Assembly (NCBI GenBank): GCA_041398905.1
Contig: JAWKTV010000006.1
Location: forward strand, 248,001-312,000
Origin: JAWKTV01 sp041398905
GTDB lineage: Bacteria; Planctomycetota; Planctomycetia; Planctomycetales; Planctomycetaceae
Direction of reading: 5' to 3'
Length of the DNA stretch: 64,000 bases
Below, in pieces: positions 56,950 through 64,000 of the stretch. The translations under genes were made by a program, and so were the position numbers. The first letter of the stretch is position 1. Every line of letters begins with the position of its first letter. The notes under the pieces were generated by a model. It did no database searches, had not been told where the DNA came from, and saw only the letters and a program-made list of their open reading frames with translations.

Positions 56950-58068
56950 TTGACGACGTTCGACCGACATCTCCTGGTCCGTTACCTGCACGCGTTCGTC
57001 GTGTACTTCGTCGCTGCGCTGGGGCTGTACGTCGTCGTCGACGGCTTCACCAACCTTGACGAGTTTCAGCAAGCGGCGGCCGGCGAGGGGCCACTGGGGC
57101 TGGTTCGCCACATGGCCGTGCATTACCTGTTCCAGTCGAGCATGCTCTTCGAGCTGGTTGGCCCGACGGCCGCGATGATGAGCGCGAGCACCGTGCTGGC
57201 GCTCATGAGCAAGAATGGCGAACTGCACCCCATCCTCGCGGCCGGAGTGCCGACCTATCGGCTGTCGTACCCCGTCCTCGGGGGGTTGGTCCTCGTCAAT
57301 GCGTTGTTGATCGCGAATCAGGAACTGGTGATCCCTCGGGTGACGGTGTTCCTGCAAGGCAACCGCGGCTCCGCTTCGGCCAATGCCGTGGAGGTCGAAC
57401 CGTGCCTGAGCGCGAACGGCATTTACGTGACCGGCGCCCGCCTCTTTCTGGGCGACAACAGGCTGCTCAACGCCGAGTTCCGCATGTCGACCGGCTCGCT
57501 TTCGGAGACGTTCGTCACGCTGCGAGCCATCAACGCGTACTACATGCCGCGCAAGGGAACGACCCCGGCCGGCTGGGTGCTGGTCAATCCGCAACCACGT
57601 CACGACCAGTTGCAGTTGACCCCCGAAGGAAGACAGGTGGTGTTCCCCTTGAATTACCACAACAGCATCTTCATCGTCTCGGAGGTCACGCCACAGGAAC
57701 TCTACAATCGCGGGGCAAGCTTCAAGTACCTCTCGACCAGCGAACTGCTGCTTCGTGCGCGGCAGCCCTCGCCCGGCACGGGCACCGCGCGGGCGCGGCT
57801 GATTCACCTGCATGCACGCATGACCCGGCCCCTCGTGATGATCGTGACCCTTTTCCTCGCGTTCCCGATGATCCTGCGCAAGGAATCCAAGAGCCTCGTC
57901 ACCAACGTCGCCTTCTGCGCCATGCTGATGGCGATGGTGTTTGGTACCAATCAGGCGATGCGGTTCATCGGACAGGCGGGACTTTTGTCTCCCGAGTTGA
58001 CCGTCTGGCTGCCAATCATCGGCTTCTCCGGACTCGGGGCCTGGCTTTCCCCGCTCACCAAAACCTGA
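56950..58068 (+). CDS. LptF/LptG-family permease
   Basis: A 372-residue permease of the YjgP/YjgQ (LptF/LptG) family, the membrane part of the ABC machine that draws lipopolysaccharide or other glycolipid from the inner membrane. It has two TM helices at the N-terminus (LLVRYLHAFVVYFVAALGLY, YLFQSSMLFELVGPTAAMM), a coupling segment (SKNGELHPILAAGVPTYRL), then a periplasmic beta-jellyroll of about 180 residues. Three TM helices end the protein (PLVMIVTLFLAFPMI onward). The start is TTG 56950; no ATG in frame is close. A second permease gene and an LptB ATPase are not adjacent, and the next gene is an APC transporter. Confidence 0.85.
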   Translation: MTTFDRHLLVRYLHAFVVYFVAALGLYVVVDGFTNLDEFQQAAAGEGPLGLVRHMAVHYLFQSSMLFELVGPTAAMMSASTVLALMSKNGELHPILAAGVPTYRLSYPVLGGLVLVNALLIANQELVIPRVTVFLQGNRGSASANAVEVEPCLSANGIYVTGARLFLGDNRLLNAEFRMSTGSLSETFVTLRAINAYYMPRKGTTPAGWVLVNPQPRHDQLQLTPEGRQVVFPLNYHNSIFIVSEVTPQELYNRGASFKYLSTSELLLRARQPSPGTGTARARLIHLHARMTRPLVMIVTLFLAFPMILRKESKSLVTNVAFCAMLMAMVFGTNQAMRFIGQAGLLSPELTVWLPIIGFSGLGAWLSPLTKT

Positions 58069-58131
58069 GACGATCCGTCACGAGCGATCCGCTCCCCCGC
58101 CGACTGTCCCCGCCCGGTGACGTTCGATCCC

Positions 58132-59574
58132 ATGAGCAGCACCGACGACGATCGAAGGACACTCAGTCGCTGGGACGTGATCAGCCTGATTGTTGGCATC
58201 GTGGTCGGAACTGTGATCTTTAAATCGCCTTCTCTGGTTTTCGCCAGCGGCGGCGGAGCCTGGCCCACACTCGGCTGGTGGCTGCTCGGCGGCACCATCT
58301 CGCTCGCCGGAGCCTTTTGCTATGCCGAGCTGGCCGCGATGCACCCCCGTTCCGGGGGTGACTACGAATACCTGCGTCAGGCGTTCGGCAGCGGAGCCGG
58401 CCTGCAGTTCACCTGGGCGCAACTGCTGGCGGTGCTCACCGGCAGTGTCGGCTCGATGGCCTTCGCGTTCGCGGACTATGCCGTCAGCTTTTTCGGTATC
58501 GATCCACGGCAAACCGTGGCGATCGCGATCGGATCGATCATTGCCCTGACTCTGTGCAACGCCCTGGGCATGGTCGTCGGCAAGCAGGTCCAAAACCTGC
58601 TCTCCGCCGGTAAGTTCGCCGGGCTGCTCGCCATCACGGCCATCGGCCTTTGCGGGCCCGAATGGCGGAGTCTTTCGCTCGATGTCCCCCGGCCGACAGA
58701 AAGCAACCCCGGCCTCGCGCTCATCCTCATCATGTACGCCTTCAGCGGCTGGTCACACGCCGGCTACGTTGCCTCGGAAGTCCGCGACCCGACCCGCAAC
58801 CTGCCCCGCGCGCTGCTGATGGGGATCGCGCTGGTGACGGGATTGTACCTTGTCGTCAATCTCGCGCTGGTTGTCGCGCTGGGCTATGATGGCGTCACAG
58901 CCAGCAGCGCGCCGGCGGCCGACGCGGTCGCCCGCGTCGCCGGACCCGCCGCCGGTCGACTTGTCGCGCTCCTCGTCATGGTCTCGGCGCTCGGAGCGAT
59001 GAACGGCACCATCCTCACCGGTGCCCGACTGTTCGCCGAACTCGGGGCGGACTACCGGCTCCTGAACTGGTTCGGCAAGCGGGACCGTCGGTTCGGGTCG
59101 CCGCTGCGGGCTTTGTTGATCCAGGGGGCCATTACCCTGCTGATGGTACTCGGGGTCGGCACCCAGGCGGGCCGCGACGGCTTCGACCGCCTGTTGAAAT
59201 CGACCGGGTTCCGAACCATCCCCTGGGACCGTTTCGGCGGCGGGTTCGATACACTGTTCTCGGTAACCGCGCCGCTCTACTGGGTGTTCGCGCTGGCGAC
59301 GGTGCTGTCACTGTTCGTGCTCCGGGCCCGCACAGCCATCGAGCCGGGCCGCTTCCGCACTCCTGGCTTTCCATGGACGCCGCTCGTCTTTTGCGCCGCG
59401 GCCCTCTACATGTTGTACGCGAGCATCACCTACGCCGGCTCGCTGGCACTGGTCAGCCTGTTCCCGGTGCTCTCCGCGCTGCTGATCCAACTGCTGTCGC
59501 GGCGAAGCTCCGCATCCACCGATCGACCGAGTCGCTGTCCGCGGAGCGGACAGCGACTATCGCTGCGGGAATGA
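58132..59574 (+). CDS. APC-family amino acid permease
   Basis: A 480-residue transporter of the APC superfamily with about 12 TM helices. The first helix begins WDVISLIVGIVVGTVIFKSP, carrying the G-x-G-x-x-I-F motif that breaks TM1 in the LeuT-like fold. Further helices are LGWWLLGGTISLAGAFCYAE, LILIMYAFSGWSHAGYVASE and VLSALLIQLLSRR. ATG 58132 is chosen over GTG 58117. It transports an unknown amino acid or amine. The last 25 residues run through the perfect hairpin at 59531-59557 and overlap the opposite TIM-barrel gene by 120 bases, so the true stop may be earlier and hidden by an indel. Confidence 0.85.
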   Translation: MSSTDDDRRTLSRWDVISLIVGIVVGTVIFKSPSLVFASGGGAWPTLGWWLLGGTISLAGAFCYAELAAMHPRSGGDYEYLRQAFGSGAGLQFTWAQLLAVLTGSVGSMAFAFADYAVSFFGIDPRQTVAIAIGSIIALTLCNALGMVVGKQVQNLLSAGKFAGLLAITAIGLCGPEWRSLSLDVPRPTESNPGLALILIMYAFSGWSHAGYVASEVRDPTRNLPRALLMGIALVTGLYLVVNLALVVALGYDGVTASSAPAADAVARVAGPAAGRLVALLVMVSALGAMNGTILTGARLFAELGADYRLLNWFGKRDRRFGSPLRALLIQGAITLLMVLGVGTQAGRDGFDRLLKSTGFRTIPWDRFGGGFDTLFSVTAPLYWVFALATVLSLFVLRARTAIEPGRFRTPGFPWTPLVFCAAALYMLYASITYAGSLALVSLFPVLSALLIQLLSRRSSASTDRPSRCPRSGQRLSLRE

Positions 59575-60478
59575 AGTTACGCAAGTACGTCGCGCTCTGA
59601 CGCAACGCTCCCTTGCGAGATTCCAGCGGGCCTTCGTAGCTGCGGTCCTCGACCTCGACGCACACCGGCCCGCGATAGCCCACGTCGCCCAGCACCGAAA
59701 TGAACTTGCCCCAGTCGATTTCACCGAGCCCCGGCAGCTTGGGAGTGTGGTAAGCGTTGGGGTGGGCAAGGATGCCCACGGCATCAAGCTTGTGGCGATC
59801 GAGCCGGACATCCTTGGCGTGAATATGCATCAGCCGGTCGGCGAACTCACGCAGCGGCGCGAGGTAGTCCATCTGCTGCCAGACCATGTGCGACGGGTCA
59901 TAGTTCAGGCCAAAGTGCGCGTCCGGGATCGCCTCGAACATACGCCGCCAGATCGCCGGGCAGACGGCGAGATTCTTCCCGCCCGGCCACTCGTCGGCGG
60001 TGAACAACATCGGGCAATTCTCGATCCCGATCCGGATTCCCTGCCGACTGGCGTGCGCGACGATCGGCCGCCACGTCGCGAGGAACCTTGGCCAATTCTC
60101 GTCGACGCTCCGGGTCCAGTCGCGACCGATGAACGTATTGACGACTCCCACGCCGAGCGCCTTAGCGGCGTCAATCACCAGATGGAGATGCTGCACCGCC
60201 GTCTCGGCTTCGTTCGCATCGGGCGTGAGCGGATTGGGGTAGTAGCCCAGCCCGCTGATCTGCACACCGGAGTCGCGGATGAGTGTCTGCACGTGGTCCA
60301 CATCAGCGGGGCCGAAACTTGTGCAGTCGATATGTGTGACGCCGGCGTAACGCCGCTCGGCCCGACTGGGAGGCCAACAGCAGACCTCGACGCAATCATG
60401 CCCGGTCTCACGGGCCACTGCGAACACCTCCTCAAGCGACAGGTCGGGAAGAATGGCGGAGACGAAACCGAGTTGCAT
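59453..60478 (-). CDS. Xylose-isomerase-like TIM-barrel sugar epimerase
   Basis: A protein of about 300-341 residues of the AP-endonuclease-2/sugar phosphate isomerase fold. The N-terminus MQLGFVSAILPDLSLEEVF is a typical first strand-helix. Metal and substrate residues are in IRIGIENCPML (Glu), HFGLNYDPSHMVWQ (Asp and His), RLMHIHAKDV (His and Lys/Asp) and CVEVEDRSYEG (final Glu). The start ATG is fixed by AAGGAG about nine bases upstream. The last 40 residues after LRNFIPAA are not conserved and lie over the hairpin at 59531-59557, so the true end is probably near 59565. It differs from the other TIM-barrel gene at 9181. The sugar substrate is unknown. Confidence 0.85.
   Translation of the reverse strand: MQLGFVSAILPDLSLEEVFAVARETGHDCVEVCCWPPSRAERRYAGVTHIDCTSFGPADVDHVQTLIRDSGVQISGLGYYPNPLTPDANEAETAVQHLHLVIDAAKALGVGVVNTFIGRDWTRSVDENWPRFLATWRPIVAHASRQGIRIGIENCPMLFTADEWPGGKNLAVCPAIWRRMFEAIPDAHFGLNYDPSHMVWQQMDYLAPLREFADRLMHIHAKDVRLDRHKLDAVGILAHPNAYHTPKLPGLGEIDWGKFISVLGDVGYRGPVCVEVEDRSYEGPLESRKGALRQSATYLRNFIPAAIVAVRSADSDSVDRWMRSFAATAVGSAARRAPGTG
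59531..59557. terminator. Perfect 12-bp hairpin at a convergent gene junction
   Basis: GTCGCTGTCCGC and GCGGACAGCGAC form a fully paired 12-bp stem with the 3-base loop GGA. It is the longest perfect hairpin I found. It sits where the APC permease (+) and the TIM-barrel gene (-) converge, inside both open frames. Without a U tract it may be a bidirectional terminator, an mRNA-end stem or a REP-like palindrome. Confidence 0.5.
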
Positions 60479-60651
60479 GGGGAAACACTCCTTAAGGGCG
60501 GAATCGCGACGACAGTGCCAGTGGGCCTCGGCGGATAAGCACTCGGCTGCATGCTAGATGAAGAACCCTGATTTGTGGACGCACCGTCGCGCCCGGCGCC
60601 AGACTGCGAACGAGCGTCGGCCTCCATCCGCAGGACCGCCTTTCCGCCCGC

Positions 60652-60679
60652 TTGAACCCCTCCCGTCCCCGGTTACTAT
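60652..60679 (+). promoter_or_regulatory. Candidate promoter for lpd
   Basis: TTGAAC (60652-60657) and TACTAT (60674-60679) are spaced by 16 bases, with start of transcription expected about 36 bases before the lpd ATG. The -10 matches only 4 of 6 consensus positions, so support is modest. Confidence 0.35.
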
Positions 60680-60721
60680 CCACCGACACACGCACACCCC
60701 GCTGATTCGGAGCAACCGTCG

Positions 60722-62149
60722 ATGGCCGATTCGATCCCCACCCATGCTCAACTCGTCGTCCTCGGCGGCGGACCGGGCGGCTACCCCGCCGCCTTCGAGG
60801 CGGCCGATCATGGGTTGAGCGTCGTCCTCGTCGATCAGGACGAACGGCCGGGCGGAGTCTGCCTCAACCGCGGCTGCATCCCTTCCAAGGCGCTCCTGCA
60901 TGTCGCCAAGCTGATTCACGAAGCCCGGGAAGCCGCCGACTGGGGCCTCACGTACAACGAACCCGAAATCAACCTCAACAAGCTCCGCGAGTTCAAGAAC
61001 GGTGTCGTCGGCAAGCTCACCGGGGGCATCAAGCAGCTCTGCGACGCCCGTGGCGTGAAGCTCGTCCGCGCGCGCGGTGAGTTCACCGGCCCCAAGACGC
61101 TGAAATTGACGCAGCCCGACGGCAGCACCAGCCAACTGACGTTCGATGACTGCATCGTCGCCGTTGGCTCACGGCCCGCCGTCCCCAAGATGTTCGACCT
61201 GGGGGACGACCGGATCATGGATTCGACCGGCGCGCTCAGCCTGCCGGACATCCCGGGGCGGTTGCTCGTCATTGGCGGCGGCTACATCGGCCTCGAAATG
61301 AGTTGCGTCTACGCCGCGCTCGGATCGCAGGTCACCGTCGTCGAGATGCTCCCCAACATTCTCGCCGGAGCCGACCGCGACCTCGTCAACCCGCTCAAGA
61401 AGCGGCTCGACAAGCAGTTCGCCGCGATTCACACCAACACCAAGATCAACAGCCTCAAGGCGACCGACCACGGCATCGTCGCCGAGCTGGTGGGAGAAGG
61501 TGTCGAGTCGCCGCAGACGTTCGACCGGGTACTCATTTCCGTCGGGCGCATCCCCAACGGCAAAGGGATCGGTCTTGAGCACACCCAGGCGAAAGTGACC
61601 GACCGGGGCTTCATCGAAGTTGATCGCTGCATGCGAACAGCCGACCCGCACATCTACGCGATCGGCGATGTCGCTGGCGAGCCGATGCTGGCTCACAAGG
61701 CGACTCGCGAAGCGAAGGTCGCTGTCGAGACTCTGCTGGGCGAGCCGGCCGAGTTCGACAACATCGCGATCCCCGCCGTCGTCTTTACTGATCCGGAAGT
61801 CGCCTGGTGCGGACTCACCGAGACGCAGGCGAAAGAGCAGGGGGTCGAGGTCAACGTCGTGCGCTTCCCCTGGGCCGCGTCGGGACGCGCTCAGACTCTG
61901 GGACGCACCGAAGGTCTGACGAAGTTCCTGTTCGATCCGAAGACCGAACGTGTGCTCGGAGTCGGCATCGTTGGCCCGGGGGCGGGTGAGTTGATCGCCG
62001 AAGGCGTCCTCGCCGTCGAGACCGCCGCCGTCGCTCGCGATCTCGCCGAGTCGATCCACGCCCACCCGACCCTCTCGGAAACGATGATGGAGTCCGCCGA
62101 GGCCGCCTACGGGCAGGCGACGCACATCTATCGTCCCAAGCGGAAATAG
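60722..62149 (+). CDS. lpd: Dihydrolipoyl dehydrogenase (E3)
   Basis: A 475-residue flavoprotein that reoxidises dihydrolipoamide in 2-oxo-acid dehydrogenase or glycine cleavage complexes. The FAD motif is VVLGGGPGGYPAAFEA, the redox disulfide is Cys47-Cys52 in GGVCLNRGCIPSK, the NAD Rossmann motif is LLVIGGGYIGLEMSCVYAAL, and the active-site His is in ESIHAHPTLSE. Length and frame are normal. ATG 60722 follows a weak CGGAG site. No E1 or E2 genes are beside it, so which complex it serves cannot be read here. Confidence 0.95.
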   Translation: MADSIPTHAQLVVLGGGPGGYPAAFEAADHGLSVVLVDQDERPGGVCLNRGCIPSKALLHVAKLIHEAREAADWGLTYNEPEINLNKLREFKNGVVGKLTGGIKQLCDARGVKLVRARGEFTGPKTLKLTQPDGSTSQLTFDDCIVAVGSRPAVPKMFDLGDDRIMDSTGALSLPDIPGRLLVIGGGYIGLEMSCVYAALGSQVTVVEMLPNILAGADRDLVNPLKKRLDKQFAAIHTNTKINSLKATDHGIVAELVGEGVESPQTFDRVLISVGRIPNGKGIGLEHTQAKVTDRGFIEVDRCMRTADPHIYAIGDVAGEPMLAHKATREAKVAVETLLGEPAEFDNIAIPAVVFTDPEVAWCGLTETQAKEQGVEVNVVRFPWAASGRAQTLGRTEGLTKFLFDPKTERVLGVGIVGPGAGELIAEGVLAVETAAVARDLAESIHAHPTLSETMMESAEAAYGQATHIYRPKRK

Positions 62150-62180
62150 GCCGCACCTGACTCGACGAATCCTCGTCGCT

Positions 62181-62195
62181 GCTCGCGGGGCGAGC
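62181..62195. terminator. Short hairpin between convergent lpd and hydrolase genes
   Basis: GCTCGC and GCGAGC form a 6-bp stem with a 3-base loop, 31 bases after the lpd stop and 12 bases before the end of the opposite gene. It fits the general pattern of GC-rich stems at convergent ends in this window. Confidence 0.35.
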
Positions 62196-62207
62196 GGTGG
62201 CGATCGG

Positions 62208-62969
62208 CTACAGTTCGATCACCAACCCGTCTTCAGCGATCGACGAAGCCGCGAACAGCTTCCGCAGCTCCGCAAGGCCAATCGGGTCGTCGTCGCTGCG
62301 CTGCGGGTCGATGTGCGTGACGATCAACTGCTTGACTCCGGCATCACGAGCAAGTTCGCCGACCTGTGACGTGTAGCTGTGCCCGGTCTTCTCGGCCCAC
62401 TCCCGCATTGCGTCGGGAAAGTAGCATTCGTGAATCAGGAGATCGACGCCGCGCACGAAGTCCGTGTAGCTGCCATCCACGCAGGTATCGGTCACGTAGG
62501 CGAGCGACTTTGTCCCATCGGTCGCCGCGTCCGGCCAGTCGATGCGGTAGCCGCGCGTACCTCCCGGATGGCTCGGGAGTCTGCAGTGCCTGAGGGTCGC
62601 GCCGCACATCAGCGGCCAGACTTCCTCGTCATCAATCGCCCGCCAGCGAGCCTCGAGCGGGACCGGGAACACGGCCTCTGCGAACAGGTGCCGCTGTGCC
62701 GCCTCCAGCACATCGGGGTCGCCCAGAATCGTCAACTCCTGCAGCTCCCCTTTGCACTGAGGCACCAGCAGGTACGTCAACCCGCAGATGTGGTCGAGGT
62801 GCCCATGCGAAAGCGCGATTGCGAGATGCGGGGAACTCAGATGCGCAGGGAGCCGAAACGTGCCGGTCCCGGCATCGAGGAGTAGTCCGAGTTCGGGTAA
62901 CAACAGACCCGCCGTGTGTCGGCGTTCGTTCGGGTGGTACCCGCCGGTCCCAAGAAAGACGACTTGCAT
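62208..62969 (-). CDS. Metallo-beta-lactamase-fold hydrolase (RNase Z-like)
   Basis: A 253-residue protein of the beta-CASP/RNase Z side of the metallo-beta-lactamase fold. The metal site is SHGHLDH (His55, His57, Asp59, His60); a later His is in VTHIDPQRSDDDP and Asp in AYVTDTCVDG. The start MQVVFLGTGGYHPNERRHT is the family start, so ATG 62969 is used although the frame is open to 63269. RNase Z matures tRNA 3' ends; other members are phosphodiesterases or arylsulfatases. No exosite arm typical of RNase Z is obvious, so the exact substrate is open. Confidence 0.85.
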   Translation of the reverse strand: MQVVFLGTGGYHPNERRHTAGLLLPELGLLLDAGTGTFRLPAHLSSPHLAIALSHGHLDHICGLTYLLVPQCKGELQELTILGDPDVLEAAQRHLFAEAVFPVPLEARWRAIDDEEVWPLMCGATLRHCRLPSHPGGTRGYRIDWPDAATDGTKSLAYVTDTCVDGSYTDFVRGVDLLIHECYFPDAMREWAEKTGHSYTSQVGELARDAGVKQLIVTHIDPQRSDDDPIGLAELRKLFAASSIAEDGLVIEL

Positions 62970-63170
62970 GAGAACTGCCGGCTTGGTTGCGAGGGGCCTG
63001 CATCGTAGCACACCGGGGGAGTCCGCTGTCGAGTGTCCGGCATCCCCAGCCGGGCGATGGCATCGCCGCACGTTGATCGACCGCCGTTCGTCACACCTTG
63101 ACGCTCTCCGCATCGACCACGATGCTACGCGGTTCCCAAACTCACCCACGGCAGCGACTGACGGACGACC

Positions 63171-64000
63171 ATGTTTCAGCGTGTTGAAGAGGCGAAGTTC
63201 ATCGAAGGCGAACACGAGGTCCTCCGCTTCTGGCAGGAGCAGGAAATCTTCCTTCGTCTCATCGAACAAAACCGCGGCAAGCCGAAGTGGTCATTCCTCG
63301 ATGGCCCCATCACCGCCAACAACCCGATGGGGGTCCACCACGCCTGGGGGCGAACCTACAAGGACGCCTACCAGCGCTACTTCGCGATGACCGGGCACGA
63401 ACTCCGTTACCAGAACGGCTTTGACTGCCAGGGGCTGTGGGTCGAGGTCGAGGTCGAAAAAGAACTCGGCCTGGGCACCAAAACCGCCATCAACGACTTC
63501 GGCGTCGACCGCTTCGTCCGCGCCTGCAAGCAGCGGGTACTCAAGTTCGCCGCCCGGCAGACCGAACAATCCATCCGTCTCGGCTACTGGATGGAGTGGG
63601 ATCGCCCCGACGAGCTCCGCAAGCTCGCTGGTAGTATCGACTCCCCAGACGCGGCGTCGCCCCCGCCGGGCCACACCTACATCACCGCCCGCGGTCAGTC
63701 CGTCACCGGCCCCGCTGAAGAGATCACCGCGAAACTCGGCAACCCCGAATGGGGGGGCAGCTACTTCACCTTCTCCACCGAGAACAACGAGACCATCTGG
63801 TCGTTCCTGAAGAAGTGTTTCGAGCGGGGCAAGGTCTACAAGGGGCACGACGTGATGCCCTGGGGCGGCCGCGCGGGCAGCGCATACTCACAGATGGAGA
63901 TCGCCGACGGCCGGAAGCTGACGACTCACCGGTCGTGCTTCGTGCGGTTCCCGCTGCTGCGCGACGAGCAGGGGGACAATGGGGCAGGGGAGCAGGGAGG
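63171..64000 (+). CDS. ileS: Isoleucyl-tRNA synthetase, N-terminal part, cut by window end
   Basis: The frame from ATG 63171 is open to the end of the window (about 276 residues). It begins FQRVEEAKFIEGEHEVLRFW, and the synthetase core follows: WSFLDGPITANNPMGVHHAW (residues about 44-63, the variant HIGH region, here GVHH), then NGFDCQGLWVEVEVEKELG. The ligase attaches an amino acid to tRNA; the DGPxxANxPMGxHHxxGRTxKDxxQRY pattern fits the isoleucine-type class I family best, with leucine or valine synthetase as less likely alternatives. The last few codons, DNGAGEQG, are a Gly/Glu/Gln low-complexity stretch encoded by GGGGCAGGGGAGCAGG. The KMSKS region and the rest lie outside. Confidence 0.75.
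   Translation, partial: MFQRVEEAKFIEGEHEVLRFWQEQEIFLRLIEQNRGKPKWSFLDGPITANNPMGVHHAWGRTYKDAYQRYFAMTGHELRYQNGFDCQGLWVEVEVEKELGLGTKTAINDFGVDRFVRACKQRVLKFAARQTEQSIRLGYWMEWDRPDELRKLAGSIDSPDAASPPPGHTYITARGQSVTGPAEEITAKLGNPEWGGSYFTFSTENNETIWSFLKKCFERGKVYKGHDVMPWGGRAGSAYSQMEIADGRKLTTHRSCFVRFPLLRDEQGDNGAGEQG

Noticed and set aside
1..64000. tRNA, rRNA or CRISPR features
   Set aside because: No cloverleaf, no rRNA signature and no regularly spaced repeats were found by eye; a tRNAscan-SE, Infernal or CRISPR search would be decisive.

Overview
The window looks like a chromosomal segment of a high-GC (roughly 60-65% by eye) member of the Planctomycetota. The signs are family content typical of that phylum: a formylglycine sulfatase, sialate O-acetylesterase-like and GDSL/SGNH hydrolases, a DUF1080 protein, a Gfo/Idh/MocA oxidoreductase with a twin-arginine leader, two xylose-isomerase-like TIM-barrel proteins, a PhyH protein, a large sorbosone-dehydrogenase-like propeller protein, an EF-hand/esterase fusion, and a small lipoprotein beside a Wza-like exporter. 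No rRNA, tRNA, CRISPR array or complete insertion sequence was found.

Layout: 0.2-4.7 kb (+) carries hemX-hemA, a dipeptidase and a HisN-like phosphatase. 4.6-8.8 kb (-) carries an MnmE-like GTPase and an RND/MMPL exporter. 9.2-13.7 kb (+) carries a TIM-barrel protein, two exported unknowns and ftsY. 13.7-16 kb (-) carries a prepilin peptidase and an ExbB/TolQ protein. 16.4-19.7 kb (+) carries a secreted esterase and a methyltransferase. 19.8-22.7 kb (-) is a long secreted HEAT/TPR protein. 23.2-28.4 kb (+) holds a LolD/MacB-type ABC pair and a polysaccharide-export lipoprotein pair. 28.5-34.1 kb (-) holds moaD, a FAD/Fe-S dehydrogenase, a zinc-ribbon membrane protein and a sulfatase. 34.5-37.4 kb (+) holds an HD phosphohydrolase and a Gfo/Idh protein. 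37.6-45.4 kb is the most accessory-looking part: a low-GC alpha/beta hydrolase (-), a probable transposase remnant, PhyH (-), a broken propeller protein and an SGNH hydrolase (+). 45.5-49.1 kb (+) holds an AAA ATPase with a near-ideal, apparently leaderless promoter, a GDSL hydrolase, an EF-hand esterase and a small protein. 49.2-51.2 kb (-) holds coaB and an ATP-grasp protein. 51.5-56 kb (+) holds a repeat-domain secreted protein, a DUF1080 protein and rnr. 55.8-64 kb holds a cobalamin adenosyltransferase (-), an LptF/G permease and an APC transporter (+), a TIM-barrel protein (-), lpd (+), a metallo-beta-lactamase hydrolase (-) and the start of ileS (+).

Working logic: several exported enzymes (sulfatase, esterases, DUF1080, Gfo/Idh, TIM-barrel proteins) fit breakdown of sulfated or acetylated polysaccharides, while the polysaccharide exporter, LptF/G and LolD/MacB-type genes serve the cell envelope. 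Housekeeping genes (hemA, ftsY, mnmE, coaB, rnr, lpd, ileS) are scattered among them.

Quality warning: many conserved genes, including essential ones (hemA, ftsY, rnr), are broken by single-base indels in patches (about 1.1-6 kb, 18.8-22.5 kb, 40-44.3 kb, 51.7-52.5 kb), while neighbours are intact. This looks like assembly or sequencing error rather than biology. Broken genes are listed as one feature spanning all frames. Many gene ends carry GC-rich perfect hairpins without a U tract.
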